A DNA stretch of 54,678 bases from Xinfangfangia pollutisoli (GCF_020179405.1 NZ_JAICBZ010000016.1:1-54678), one strand, 5' to 3'; shown: positions 1 to 8,528, counted from the first letter of the stretch. The notes: generated by a model from the letters alone, not told the origin. Program-made: numbers and translations.

Positions 1-352
1 CATCGCCGCCGCCATGCGTCGCGACAAGCCGGGCCAAAGCCTCGACATCGGCAGGCCCCGCGCATTTCGGCAGCACATAGCCCGCGGGGCGATGGCGCGC
101 GGTGGCGATGACATCGGCCTCGGTCATCCCGGTCGCAAGCGCATTCACCCGGATCAGCCGGGCCGGGCCGGACGGATGGGCGCCGTGCCCTGCCGCCAGG
201 AAGCCCGCCACGATCTGGCGCGCGGCATCTTTCTGCGCCAGACCCACGGCATCTTCCAGATCAAGGATGATGGCATCCGCCGGGCCTGCGGCGGCCCCCG
301 CCAGCTTGCGCGGCTGGTCGGCAGGCACGAAAAGGTAGGAACGATAGTCCAT
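1..352 (-). CDS. HpcH/HpaI aldolase / citrate lyase beta-like (CitE family) protein, 3' end outside window
   Basis: The reverse strand from the ATG at 352 stays open to the window edge (117 codons). The N-terminus shows the CitE-family opening RSYLFVPADQPRKLAGA, followed by the acidic segment AIILDLEDAV, which contributes to Mg and CoA-ester binding in citryl-, malyl- and citramalyl-CoA lyases. It starts 10 bp after the TetR gene stops, so the two are probably cotranscribed. By family it should cleave or form a C-C bond in a 3-hydroxyacyl-CoA ester. Beside the acyl-CoA carboxylase genes it could perform the terminal lyase step that HMG-CoA lyase does in leucine breakdown; that role is inference. 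The C-terminal half, including substrate-determining residues, is not visible. Confidence 0.85.
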   Translation of the reverse strand, partial: MDYRSYLFVPADQPRKLAGAAAGPADAIILDLEDAVGLAQKDAARQIVAGFLAAGHGAHPSGPARLIRVNALATGMTEADVIATARHRPAGYVLPKCAGPADVEALARLVATHGGGD

Positions 353-361
353 GGCAATCCT

Positions 362-964
362 TCAGCGGGCGTTCCGCAGCAGCGCCTCGATATGACCGGC
401 GAAAGCCATGGCCGAGTCGCGATTGGGGTTGAACCATTCCAGAGCCCCGTTCAGCGCCCCGATCAGCAGGTGGCGCAGGTAGCGGACATCGTCATAGGCG
501 GCATCCGGCCCCAGATATTCGCCCAGCAGGTCGATCCAGATCCGGTCATAGCTGCGCCGCACCTCGCGCAGGCGGTTGCGGATCGGCGTCGGCACGAAGG
601 GGTAGCAGCGGATGTGGCTGGAGACGAAGTCGCTTTTCTTCAGCATCGTATCCAGATGAACCCGCACGGCGATCATGATCCGATCGGTCGGCGGCAGGTC
701 GGGATGTCTGGCCAGCGCCTCGCGCACCGCAGCCTCGACCACCTCGACGCCGATGCGCATGACCTCGGTCACCAGGTCATCCTTGGACTGGAAGTGATAA
801 TACAGGCTGCCCGCCTTCATGTTCACTTCGGCCGCCAGATCCCGCAGCGACATTTCGGCATAGCCCACCCGCCGCATCAGGCCGGCAGCGGCGGAAAGGA
901 TTTCCGCCCGCGCAACGTCGGCCTTGCCGATTTTCCGGGTCGGGGGGGGCTGAAGCTCACTCAT
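362..964 (-). CDS. TetR/AcrR family transcriptional regulator
   Basis: 200 aa, normal for the family. A TetR-type helix-turn-helix occupies about residues 18-64 (RAEILSAAAGLMRRVGYAEM, then SLYYHFQSKDDL, the recognition-helix signature). The rest is a helical ligand domain without an assignable ligand. It lies 121 bp downstream of the SDR gene at the end of the carboxylase operon and 10 bp before the CitE-like gene. TetR repressors linked to acyl-CoA carboxylase operons (AtuR, LiuR types) usually sense an acyl-CoA intermediate, and this one is the natural candidate for the 25-bp repeated element found at 6374 and 7369. That link is inferred. Confidence 0.92.
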   Translation of the reverse strand: MSELQPPPTRKIGKADVARAEILSAAAGLMRRVGYAEMSLRDLAAEVNMKAGSLYYHFQSKDDLVTEVMRIGVEVVEAAVREALARHPDLPPTDRIMIAVRVHLDTMLKKSDFVSSHIRCYPFVPTPIRNRLREVRRSYDRIWIDLLGEYLGPDAAYDDVRYLRHLLIGALNGALEWFNPNRDSAMAFAGHIEALLRNAR

Positions 965-1085
965 TCTGGATGTCCTGTCTGCACCGGACCCATTCTGCCA
1001 CGCCCTTGCGCGCTGCGCACCCCATCCTGCGGCGTCCGCCTGCCCATTGCATCAGCGGCAGGCGCCAGCCGGTCTGCAGGCACGG

Positions 1086-1838
1086 TCATATCGCCGAGAT
1101 CCCGCCGGTGATCGAGATGCATTGCCCGGTGATCCGCGCCGCGCGGGGCGAGGCGAGAAACACCGCCATCTCGGCCAGATCCTGCGGCTGGACGACGCCC
1201 AGATGGGCCAGGGTCTTGGCCTTGCCGAACAGGCGGCCGGCGAATTCGTCTGCCATCACGCTGTCATGCAGGGCCGTGCCCTCGACGATCGAAGGGGTCA
1301 GGCAGTTGACCCTGATGCCTTGCCGCTTGGCCTCATAGGCCATGGCGCGGCAGAACATCATGATCCCGGCCATCGCGGTTCCGATCGCAACCTCGCCCGG
1401 CGTTGCCAGCTTGCCCGCGTCCGAGGCCACGCACAGGATCGAACCGCCGCCGCGCGCCGTCATGCCCGGCAGCACGGCGCGCGCGGGCAGGATCGTCGGC
1501 GCAAGCGAGCGGCCGATGGTTCCCATCAACTCTTCCAGCGGGATCTGCGCCAGAAGCCGCGGCATCGGATTGCCGCCCGCGCATGAGAAAAGCGCGTCGA
1601 TGCCGCCCAGATGCGCCTCGGCGGCCGCGACCATATCGGCGCATTGCGCCGGATCGCCCGCCTCCGCCGTCACCGCAAGGACCGCCGAGCCCAAGGCGGC
1701 CGCGGCGGCCTGCGCCCGGTCGGGGTCGCGGCCGGCGATGACGACGCGCGCGCCGTCCTGCACCAGGCGCGCGGCGATGGCCCGCCCGATCCCGCCGGTT
1801 CCGCCCACGACCAGGGCCCGCAAGGGCGCCTCGGTCAT
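1086..1838 (-). CDS. SDR family oxidoreductase-like protein lacking the catalytic Tyr/Lys
   Basis: 250 aa Rossmann protein of the short-chain dehydrogenase fold. The cofactor motif is GGTGGIGRAIA (residues about 12-22), and DALFSCAGG replaces the usual NNAG. The active-site region keeps a Ser (CVASDAG), but in alignment with the usual S...YxxxK spacing the Tyr and Lys positions are Ile and Met (PGEVAIGTAMAG). It may therefore not be a conventional carbonyl reductase. Its start overlaps the upstream MaoC stop by 4 bp (ATGA), so it is translationally coupled in the carboxylase operon. SDR members occur in the analogous acyclic-terpene (atu) operons, where their exact roles are uncertain. Confidence 0.88.
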   Translation of the reverse strand: MTEAPLRALVVGGTGGIGRAIAARLVQDGARVVIAGRDPDRAQAAAAALGSAVLAVTAEAGDPAQCADMVAAAEAHLGGIDALFSCAGGNPMPRLLAQIPLEELMGTIGRSLAPTILPARAVLPGMTARGGGSILCVASDAGKLATPGEVAIGTAMAGIMMFCRAMAYEAKRQGIRVNCLTPSIVEGTALHDSVMADEFAGRLFGKAKTLAHLGVVQPQDLAEMAVFLASPRAARITGQCISITGGISAI

Positions 1839-2293
1839 GCCGATACCGGGCGCTTCATCATCAGCGCCGCCCGGTCACAGGTGCCGCACAGCACGTCATC
1901 CTGATTGTAGCATTCGTGGCGCAGGGTCACGATGCCCTCGCCGGGGCGCGACTTGCTTTCGCGCTTGGCCACGACCAGGGTCTTCATGCGGATCGTATCG
2001 CCCTCGAACAGCGGATGGGGAAATTTCACATCCGTCATGCCCAGATTGGCAACCGTCGTGCCGAAGGTGGTGTCGTTCACCGTCATGCCGACCATGCAGC
2101 CCAGCGTGAGCAACGAGTTCACCAGCGGCTTCTTCCAGACCGTCTTGGCGGCCGCCGCCACGCTGATGTGAACCGGCTGGGTGTTCATCGTCAGAAGCGA
2201 AAACCAGCGGTTGTCGGTTTCGGTGATCGTGCGTGTCCATTCATGGTTGAACACCATCCCTGCTTCGAAATCCTCGAACCAAAGCCCTGCCAT
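1835..2293 (-). CDS. MaoC family dehydratase/hydratase (hotdog fold)
   Basis: 152 aa, one hotdog domain. The opening GLWFEDFEAGMVFNHEWTRT and the later FPHPLFEGDTIRMKT are typical of MaoC-like enoyl-CoA hydratases, including mesaconyl-CoA hydratase relatives. It overlaps the carboxylase alpha subunit stop by one base (TGATG) and the following SDR by four, placing it firmly within one transcript. In this setting it would add water to, or remove it from, an unsaturated CoA thioester on either side of the carboxylation step. The textbook Asp/His hydratase motif is less clear here than in the second MaoC gene at 5902, so this copy could have a different substrate or a supporting role. Confidence 0.85.
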   Translation of the reverse strand: MAGLWFEDFEAGMVFNHEWTRTITETDNRWFSLLTMNTQPVHISVAAAAKTVWKKPLVNSLLTLGCMVGMTVNDTTFGTTVANLGMTDVKFPHPLFEGDTIRMKTLVVAKRESKSRPGEGIVTLRHECYNQDDVLCGTCDRAALMMKRPVSA

Positions 2294-4245
2294 CAGACTG
2301 CCTCCTCAAGTTCCACCAGAATGCTGCGCGCCGTCAGCGTTTCGCCCACCGCACAGCCAAGCCGCGTCACCCGGCCGTCAAAGGGCGCGACCAGACTGTG
2401 AACCAGCTTCATCGCCTCCATCTCGACCAGGGGGTCGCCCTTGCGGACCATATCCTGGGGCTGCACATGGATGGCCGAGACCAGCCCGGTCAGGGGCGCC
2501 TGGATCTGCCCGGCGTGATCGCCGGATGCCTGGTTGTCCAGACTGGATTCCGAAAGTGCCCGGACCTTTGCCGCCACGGTATGGCCAAGCCAGCAGCCAT
2601 GGATCACATCGCCCTGCCGCCAGTAGCGGGCCGTTTCCATCCCGGTCAGGGGCTGGCTTTCCTCTGCCTGCACCACGCGCGGCGGCGAGGACAGCTCGAT
2701 GCGCAGATCGGCGGTGCCCGCCTCGTCCTCGACCCGAAGGGGGATCGTGGCCGGCCGACTGGCCGCGGTGACGCGGAACCCGTCGCTGCGGCGCAGCGGG
2801 TCGGTTCCGGGGGCGGCGATCGCCTGCAGCGAAGCGCCGGCGCGCAGTTTCAGGACATGCCCCCGATCGGGCGCCCAGCCTGCGGGGAAATGGTCGGCCA
2901 GAAAGCCGGTCGTCGCCTGACCTTGGGCAAAGACCGGCGCGCGCAGACAATCGGCCAGGAAGGGCTGGTTGGTCTGGACGCCGGGCATCGCCAGCATCTC
3001 CAGCCCTTCGATCAGCCGCAGCCGCGCGCTTTCGCGGTCGGGACCATGCGCAATCAGCTTGGCCAGCATGGAATCGTAATGCGTGCCGACGGTTGATCCG
3101 GGCATGACGCCGGTGTCAAAGCGCAGGCCCCGCGGCGCCACGATATCGACGAAGCGGCCCGTGGCGGGCAGAAAGCCCGCATCCGGGCGTTCGGCATTCA
3201 ACCGCACCTCGATCGCATGGCCGCGCGCAACGATCTGATCCTGCGTAAGACCCAGCGGCAATCCGGCCGCCTGCCGCAACTGCAACTCGACCAGATCGAC
3301 ACCGCAGATCGCTTCGGTCACCGGATGCTCGACCTGCAGGCGGGTGTTCATTTCCAGGAAGAACACCTCGTCCGAGCCCGATTGCATGATGAATTCGACC
3401 GTTCCCGCCCCGGCATAGGAGATGGCCCGGGCAAGTTTCAGCGCGTTCTCGTACAGCATCGACCGGATCGCGTCCGGCAGGTTCGGCGCCGGAGCCTCTT
3501 CGACCAGCTTCTGGTGGTTGCGCTGGATCGAACAGTCGCGTTCGAAGAAATGCAGCGCATCGCCCTTGCCGTCGCCAAAGACCTGCACCTCAAGATGCCG
3601 CGGCGCCAGTATCAGGCGCTCGATGAACACGGTATCGTCGCCAAAGGCAGCGCCGGCCTCGGCCCGGGCGCTTTGGATCGCGGTCTGCAGCTGGCTGGCA
3701 TCCGCAACCTCGCGCATGCCGCGCCCGCCCCCGCCGGCGCTGGCCTTGACCATGACCGGATAGCCGATGCGGTCGGCCGCCGCAGCGATATCCGCCATGC
3801 CGGCATTCCTGGCCTCGTATCCGGGAACGATGGGCACACCGGCCGCCTCGGCGATGCGCCTTGCCTCGATCTTCGATCCCATCGCGGCCACGGCCTCGGG
3901 GCTGGGCCCGACGAACACGATCCCGGCCGCGGCACAGGCCGCTGAAAACCCTGCGTTTTCCGACAGGAAGCCATAGCCCGGATGGATCGCGTCGGCGCCC
4001 GAGCGGCGCGCCGCGGCGATCACCGCCTCGATGTTCAGATAGCTTTGCGCCGAGGGCGCCGGCCCGATCAGATGCGCCTCATCCGCCAGCGAGACATGCC
4101 GCGCATCGGCATCGGCTTCGGAATAGATGGCGATCGCGCGCAGCCCCAGCTTGTGGCAGGCGGCGATGATCCGGCAGGCGATCTCGCCGCGGTTGGCCAC
4201 CAGAACAGACCGGATCGGCCGGGACGCTTTAAGGAATTCATTCAT
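2293..4245 (-). CDS. Acyl-CoA carboxylase alpha subunit (biotin carboxylase + biotin carrier), MccA/AtuF type
   Basis: 650 aa, the usual size for methylcrotonyl- or geranyl-CoA carboxylase alpha subunits. The biotin carboxylase part starts with SVLVANRGEIACRIIAACHK, carries the glycine-rich ATP-grasp loop KASAGGGGRGMRE near residue 170 and the EHPVTEAICGVDLVE segment near 310. A C-terminal biotinyl domain contains VEMEAMKLVH, with Lys about 613 as the predicted biotin attachment site (EAMKL instead of the commoner EAMKM). The gene begins 3 bp after the carboxyltransferase stop. It carboxylates biotin using ATP and bicarbonate for the partner subunit. Whether the acyl acceptor is 3-methylcrotonyl-CoA, geranyl-CoA, propionyl-CoA or another thioester cannot be settled from this subunit. 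Confidence 0.93.
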   Translation of the reverse strand: MNEFLKASRPIRSVLVANRGEIACRIIAACHKLGLRAIAIYSEADADARHVSLADEAHLIGPAPSAQSYLNIEAVIAAARRSGADAIHPGYGFLSENAGFSAACAAAGIVFVGPSPEAVAAMGSKIEARRIAEAAGVPIVPGYEARNAGMADIAAAADRIGYPVMVKASAGGGGRGMREVADASQLQTAIQSARAEAGAAFGDDTVFIERLILAPRHLEVQVFGDGKGDALHFFERDCSIQRNHQKLVEEAPAPNLPDAIRSMLYENALKLARAISYAGAGTVEFIMQSGSDEVFFLEMNTRLQVEHPVTEAICGVDLVELQLRQAAGLPLGLTQDQIVARGHAIEVRLNAERPDAGFLPATGRFVDIVAPRGLRFDTGVMPGSTVGTHYDSMLAKLIAHGPDRESARLRLIEGLEMLAMPGVQTNQPFLADCLRAPVFAQGQATTGFLADHFPAGWAPDRGHVLKLRAGASLQAIAAPGTDPLRRSDGFRVTAASRPATIPLRVEDEAGTADLRIELSSPPRVVQAEESQPLTGMETARYWRQGDVIHGCWLGHTVAAKVRALSESSLDNQASGDHAGQIQAPLTGLVSAIHVQPQDMVRKGDPLVEMEAMKLVHSLVAPFDGRVTRLGCAVGETLTARSILVELEEAV

Positions 4246-4248
4246 GAG

Positions 4249-5850
4249 TCACATCCTGTAGACGGCGCGCGGCGCGCCGCGCTGCGGGCGGGTAAAGCCA
4301 AGCGCAAGGCAGATCCCCAGCACGCGGCGGGTATCGCGCGGGTCGATGATCCCGTCATCGAACAGGCGGGCGGTGCAGAAATACGGGTCCGACTTGTCTT
4401 CGAACATCTTGCGGACGCCGGCGTCATAGGCGGCAAGTTCTTCGGGCGTGGCAGGATTCTTGCTGATCGAGGCCAGGCGCAGTTCCATCAGCACGGCGCT
4501 GCCGACATCGGGGTTCATGCCGCCGACGCGGGCATTCGGCCAGACGAACATGAAGCGCGGCCGGAAGCCCCGGCCCGACATGCCGTAATTGCCAGCACCA
4601 TAAGAACTGCCGGTCACGATGGTGTAGCGCGGCATCCGGCTGTTCGACATGGCATAGACCAGCTTGGCCGAATGCTTGGAAATGCCGTTCCGCTCGGCAT
4701 CGCTGCCGACCATGAAGCCGGTGGTGTTCTGCAGAAAGACGATCGGCGTATGCCGCTGGTCGCACAGCTCGATGAAATGCGCGCCCTTGAGGCAGGCCTC
4801 GCCGAACAGCACGCCATTGTTGGCGATGATCCCCACCGGGAAGCCGTCGATATGGGCAAAGCCGCAGACCAGGGTTTCGCCCCATTCCGGCTTGAACTCG
4901 TGGAAGCGGCTGCCATCGACCAGACGCGCGATCACCTCGCGCTGATCGAAGGGGCGGCTCAGATCGGTGCCGACGATGCCGGGCAGATCGTCGGCCGCGA
5001 ACAGCGGCTCTTCCGGGGTCTGGCGCACGGGGGCCAGCGGCTGGACATAGTTCAGCGCCCCCACGATGTCGCGCATCCGCCCCAGGCCCGAGCTTTCATC
5101 GGCCGCCAGATGGTCGCTGACGCCCGAGGTCAGCGCATGCATCCGCGCGCCCCCCAGGGTCATCCGGTCCACCACCTCGGAAATCGCGGCCTTCACGATC
5201 GAGGGCCCGCCCAGGTGGATCGAGGCCATCTCGTCCACCATGATGAATTCGTCGCAAAGCGCGGGGATATAGGCGCCGCCGGCGGTGCATTCGCCGAACA
5301 CGATGGCGATCTGCGGGATCCCCTCGGCCGACATGCGGCACTGGCGGTAGAAGGTGCCGCCGAAATGGTTCTCGTCGTAGAAAACCTCTTCCATCTGGTT
5401 CAGGTTCGCACCGCCGCAATCGACCAGATAGAGGATCGGCAGACGGTTCTCCCAGGCGATCTCCTGCGCGCGGATGTGCTTTTTCACCGTCTCGCGGAAG
5501 AAGCTGCCGCCTTTGACGGTCGCGTCATTGGCGATGATCATGCAGGCAGTGCCGCGCACCGTGCCGACGCCGGTGACAAGGCCCGCCGCGGGCAGCTGCC
5601 CCTCGTACAGGCCCCAGCCCGCCAGCGGGCTCAGCTCAAGAAAGGGCGTACCCGGGTCGATCAACAGGTCGATCCGGTCGCGCACCAGGATCTTGCCCCG
5701 GGCGCGGTGGCGCTCGACCATCCGGGGGCCGCCGCCCGCCAGCGACCATTCCAGGCGGTCGCGCAACTGGTCGAGCAGGCCCTGATAGGCCCCTGTCCGG
5801 GTCTGGAAGCCGCTGTCGCGCGGATCGATCGCTGTGGTCAATGTGGTCAT
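4249..5850 (-). CDS. Acyl-CoA carboxylase beta subunit (carboxyltransferase), MccB/AtuC type
   Basis: 533 aa with the two crotonase-like halves of biotin-dependent carboxyltransferases. The N half has the CoA/acyl oxyanion segment GECTAGGAYIPALCDE and the C half has GSSYGAGNYGMSGRGFRPRF. The stretch CGGANLNQMEEVFYDENHFG aligns with the pocket-lining region of methylcrotonyl-CoA carboxylase (typically SGGANLPRQ...DRDHFG) but differs at many positions, so the substrate is probably not plain 3-methylcrotonyl-CoA. It is second in a leftward operon, 51 bp after a MaoC gene and 3 bp before the alpha subunit. It transfers the carboxyl group from carboxybiotin to an acyl-CoA in the cytoplasm. Confidence 0.93.
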   Translation of the reverse strand: MTTLTTAIDPRDSGFQTRTGAYQGLLDQLRDRLEWSLAGGGPRMVERHRARGKILVRDRIDLLIDPGTPFLELSPLAGWGLYEGQLPAAGLVTGVGTVRGTACMIIANDATVKGGSFFRETVKKHIRAQEIAWENRLPILYLVDCGGANLNQMEEVFYDENHFGGTFYRQCRMSAEGIPQIAIVFGECTAGGAYIPALCDEFIMVDEMASIHLGGPSIVKAAISEVVDRMTLGGARMHALTSGVSDHLAADESSGLGRMRDIVGALNYVQPLAPVRQTPEEPLFAADDLPGIVGTDLSRPFDQREVIARLVDGSRFHEFKPEWGETLVCGFAHIDGFPVGIIANNGVLFGEACLKGAHFIELCDQRHTPIVFLQNTTGFMVGSDAERNGISKHSAKLVYAMSNSRMPRYTIVTGSSYGAGNYGMSGRGFRPRFMFVWPNARVGGMNPDVGSAVLMELRLASISKNPATPEELAAYDAGVRKMFEDKSDPYFCTARLFDDGIIDPRDTRRVLGICLALGFTRPQRGAPRAVYRM

Positions 5851-5901
5851 GGATGCTCGCTTTCGGCTTTGCGGGCGGGCCCGCAGTCTTCAGGCAAAGG
5901 C

Positions 5902-6351
5902 TCAGGCGGTGCGGCTGTGGCCGGATTTCATCAGAAGTGTCAGCGCGCCCTCCTGAACCACCGCGCCGGTCTGGTTCTTCACCTCCAGCGCCAGCACGAC
6001 CACGCCATGCCCCGCCCGGGTCGGGCGCACCGAGCGGGTGGTGACGACGGCATGGATCGTGTCGCCGGGTTTGACCGGAGCGCGAAAGTCCCAGTTCAGG
6101 TTCAACAGCCCCATCGCGGTGCCGTTGATCAGGTTCAGCTGCGACATCAGCCCGATCGCCATCGAAAGCGTCATCGGCCCATGGGCGATGCGCGTGCCGA
6201 AAGGCGTGGCGCGGCAATGCTCTTCGTCCGAATGCAGCGGGTTGAAGTCGCCGGACAGGCCGCAGAACTGCGCGACCTCGCCCTCGGTCACCGTGCGGCC
6301 CTGCGTCACCCAACGCTGTTCGGTGAAGAATTCCTCGAAGGTCAGTCCCAT
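5902..6351 (-). CDS. MaoC-like enoyl-CoA hydratase, first gene of the carboxylase operon
   Basis: 149 aa single hotdog domain with a complete R-hydratase signature: SGDFNPLHSDEEHC followed by FGTRIAHGPMTLSMAIGL. The catalytic Asp and His of the PhaJ/MaoC family are therefore present. As the first gene of the leftward operon it lies just downstream of the 25-bp repeated element at 6374-6398. A hydratase is expected either before carboxylation (as in isohexenyl-glutaconyl-CoA or methylglutaconyl-CoA pathways) or after it. The presence of two MaoC proteins in one operon suggests two separate hydration/dehydration steps or a heteromeric enzyme. Start chosen at the ATG giving the conserved GLTFEEFF N-terminus. 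Confidence 0.9.
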   Translation of the reverse strand: MGLTFEEFFTEQRWVTQGRTVTEGEVAQFCGLSGDFNPLHSDEEHCRATPFGTRIAHGPMTLSMAIGLMSQLNLINGTAMGLLNLNWDFRAPVKPGDTIHAVVTTRSVRPTRAGHGVVVLALEVKNQTGAVVQEGALTLLMKSGHSRTA

Positions 6352-6373
6352 TCAGCAGCCCCAAGTCACAGTA

Positions 6374-6398
6374 GATTTTCGGACAGTTGTTAGGTAGA
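6374..6398. promoter_or_regulatory. Copy 1 of a 25-bp repeated element in the divergent promoter region
   Basis: Starts GATTTTCGGACAG and ends TTGTTAGGTAGA. It matches the element at 7369-7393 at 23 of 25 positions. It sits between the leftward carboxylase operon (starts 6351) and the rightward thioesterase/TRAP operon (starts 6479), where a shared operator would be expected. The local TetR protein is the likeliest binder; no clear dyad symmetry is visible, so it could also be a promoter core. Confidence 0.6.
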
Positions 6399-6478
6399 TT
6401 AAACAGCAGGGAAGAGTTTGGTCAACCGGGATCTGCGCAAAGATCGGCACCCGGCCCAACAGGAACAGGAGCCGCAGG

Positions 6479-7354
6479 ATGAAGGGCCAAGGGCCAGGGC
6501 AGCCAGATCTGCTAGCCACCCTGGGTGGGGCCATCGTGCATGACCAGGAACTTGGAATTGTCACTTCAGTTCAAGAAGATGGCCTGGTGCAGATGCGCCT
6601 GCCCTACCGGCCGGCCCTGACCCGAACCAGCCACGACGGGATTGACGAGGGGGCAATCACCACGCTTCTGGACACGGTCTGCGGTGTCTCGGCGATGGCC
6701 GGCCTGGACTATCGCGAATCAACCGCCACGCTGGACTTGCGGATCGACCATCTGGCGCCCGCCCTTCCCGGGCAGGATCTGCAGGCCACCGCCAGGGTCA
6801 CGCATATCTCGGGCAGCGCCGCACGGGGCGCGGTTCTGGTTGCGGCCAGCGCCCGCACGCCCGAAAGCCAGGCAGACTGCGCGCGGGCACTGGGACGGTT
6901 CTACCGCAAGAAACTGCCCCGACCCGACAGGGCGCACAGCCTGCACAGCGACCGAGTCCTTGATGGCTTCCCAGATTATCAAAGCCTTATGGGATTCACC
7001 GCCCAAGCGGATGGCGCGATTCTTCTGCCCTATCGCGTCGGGCTGATCGGGAATGGCAGCCTGCCCGCGCTGCATGGCGGCGCCATCGCCGCGCATCTGC
7101 TGGAATCGGCGCGCCATCTGATGCGCGACACGCCCACCCCCCAGGTGGCGACCGCGCAGTACAGTTTTCTGATCTATGGTCGGCCACAGGATCTTCTGGC
7201 CACCGCCCAGGTTGAAAAGCCTGGCCGTGCGGTCAGTTTCGTCTCGGCCCGCGCCGGGCATCCTGGCGAAACCACCCCTGTCGCGACGGCCGTTTTCACC
7301 TTTGTCGCCCCGCCTTCTGCTGGAAGCCTCGACAGCGGGCTTGCAATGCGGTGA
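6479..7354 (+). CDS. Tandem hotdog acyl-CoA thioesterase (PaaI / 4HBT family)
   Basis: 291 aa made of two hotdog domains. The first half has the PaaI-like helix SHDGIDEGAITTLLDTVCGV and the second has NGSLPALHGGAIAAHLLESA, each followed by the beta-strand segment typical of 4HBT thioesterases. Tandem-domain thioesterases of this kind often occur in acyl-CoA catabolic clusters, where they release CoA from stalled intermediates. It is the first gene on the rightward side of the divergent promoter and is separated from the TRAP genes by a second copy of the 25-bp element, so TRAP expression may have its own promoter. Substrate unknown. Confidence 0.85.
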   Translation: MKGQGPGQPDLLATLGGAIVHDQELGIVTSVQEDGLVQMRLPYRPALTRTSHDGIDEGAITTLLDTVCGVSAMAGLDYRESTATLDLRIDHLAPALPGQDLQATARVTHISGSAARGAVLVAASARTPESQADCARALGRFYRKKLPRPDRAHSLHSDRVLDGFPDYQSLMGFTAQADGAILLPYRVGLIGNGSLPALHGGAIAAHLLESARHLMRDTPTPQVATAQYSFLIYGRPQDLLATAQVEKPGRAVSFVSARAGHPGETTPVATAVFTFVAPPSAGSLDSGLAMR

Positions 7355-7368
7355 AGACTCGCTACTCT

Positions 7369-7393
7369 GATTTTAGGACAGTCGTTAGGTAGA
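7369..7393. promoter_or_regulatory. Copy 2 of the 25-bp repeated element, upstream of the TRAP operon
   Basis: Starts GATTTTAGGACAG and ends TCGTTAGGTAGA; it differs from the copy at 6374 at two positions only. It lies 41 bp upstream of dctP in the 79-bp gap after the thioesterase gene. Same orientation as copy 1, which fits an operator or promoter element shared by both transcription units. Confidence 0.6.
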
Positions 7394-7433
7394 AATCGGG
7401 GAGGGTTTCGCGACTGGCAACGAGGAGGGAACA

Positions 7434-8528
7434 ATGACGAAGACGAACTCCCGCATCACCGCGCTTGGCGCGGCCGCCCTGACGGCTTTCGCCGGACTGG
7501 CAACGCAAGCAAGCGCCGATGCCACGCTAAGCTATGCGACCTATTTCAGCAGCAGCGATCCGCTGGTGCAGGTCGACATGTGGTTCATGGCGCAGGTGAC
7601 CGAACGCAGCAAAGGCGCGATCACCTTCGACCAGTATATCGGCGGGGCGATGCTGGGCGGCCCCGAGATCTATCCCGGCCTGTCGCGTGGCGCGGTGGAT
7701 ATGGGCATGAGCGTGCCCTCGGCCTTCCATCCGACCGAATACATCCTGACGAATGTCACCCTGCCCTACATCACCGAAAACGCGGTCGCCACGACCTATG
7801 CCTTCAACCAGCTGTACAAAGAACTGCCCGAGCTGAAGACGGAATACGAAAGCCGCAACATCCACCTGCTGTATGGGCTGTCCTTCCCGGAAAACAGCAT
7901 CTGGTCGAACAAGCCGATCCACACGATCGAAGATCTTTCCGGCATGCGGATCCGCTCGGTCATGAGCATCGCGGACGCGCTGCAGATCCTGAGTGCGGTG
8001 CCGGTGTCGATGGGCTTCGCCGATGCGGTGTCAAGCCTGCAGCGCGGCCTGCTGGACGGGCTGTCTTCGGCGCCCTTCCTGACCAGCATGGCCGTCGGGG
8101 TGCATGAATTCGCGCCCTATGTCTCGGATGGCGGGGGGATGGGCGTCTATGCCGTTTCCAGCACCGGCATCAACGCGGATGCCTGGGCCCGGCTGACGCC
8201 GGAGGAGCAGGCCATCTTCACCGAGGTTGCGGCCGAAGTGCCCGACCATTACGCGGCGATCATGAACGACCTCGTGTCCGAAAGCGTCGACAAGCTGCAT
8301 TCCGTCGGCGTGACCAAAGTCGTCATCATGTCCGAGGACCAGGCGAAGCGCGTCCGCGATGCGGTGACCGACACCTTGTGGAAGAACTGGCTGACCGCGG
8401 CGAATGCCGCCGGCTATGACGGTCAGGCGATCCTGGACCGCTACATCGCGCTGGTGCGCGAGAGCGAGGCGACGGCGGCCTACACGCCGGGCCTGGAACT
8501 CTACATGGATCGCTACGGCAAAGACTGA
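7434..8528 (+). CDS. dctP: TRAP transporter substrate-binding protein (DctP family)
   Basis: 364 aa with a Sec signal peptide (about residues 1-28, hydrophobic core TALGAAALTAFAGLATQA, predicted cleavage after ASA). The mature part follows the DctP pattern: VDMWFMAQVTERSKGAITFD near the N-terminus, then LSGMRIRSVMSIADALQILS and QRGLLDGLSSAP in the ligand domain. It captures the substrate, in this family usually a carboxylate, in the periplasm and delivers it to DctQM using the Na+ gradient. A GAGGAGGG ribosome site precedes the ATG. The following acyl-CoA synthetase implies that the imported compound is activated to a CoA thioester. Confidence 0.92.
   Translation: MTKTNSRITALGAAALTAFAGLATQASADATLSYATYFSSSDPLVQVDMWFMAQVTERSKGAITFDQYIGGAMLGGPEIYPGLSRGAVDMGMSVPSAFHPTEYILTNVTLPYITENAVATTYAFNQLYKELPELKTEYESRNIHLLYGLSFPENSIWSNKPIHTIEDLSGMRIRSVMSIADALQILSAVPVSMGFADAVSSLQRGLLDGLSSAPFLTSMAVGVHEFAPYVSDGGGMGVYAVSSTGINADAWARLTPEEQAIFTEVAAEVPDHYAAIMNDLVSESVDKLHSVGVTKVVIMSEDQAKRVRDAVTDTLWKNWLTAANAAGYDGQAILDRYIALVRESEATAAYTPGLELYMDRYGKD

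Noticed and set aside
1037-1064. CGCCTGCC/GGCAGGCG hairpin between the SDR and TetR genes
   Set aside because: Eight pairs with a 12-base loop and no T-run on either strand; common by chance in GC-rich DNA, so not called a terminator.
3982-6393. 803-codon open frame on the plus strand
   Set aside because: It lies antisense to the carboxylase alpha and beta genes and has a low-complexity Arg/Gly/His-rich product without family features, a typical GC-rich shadow frame.
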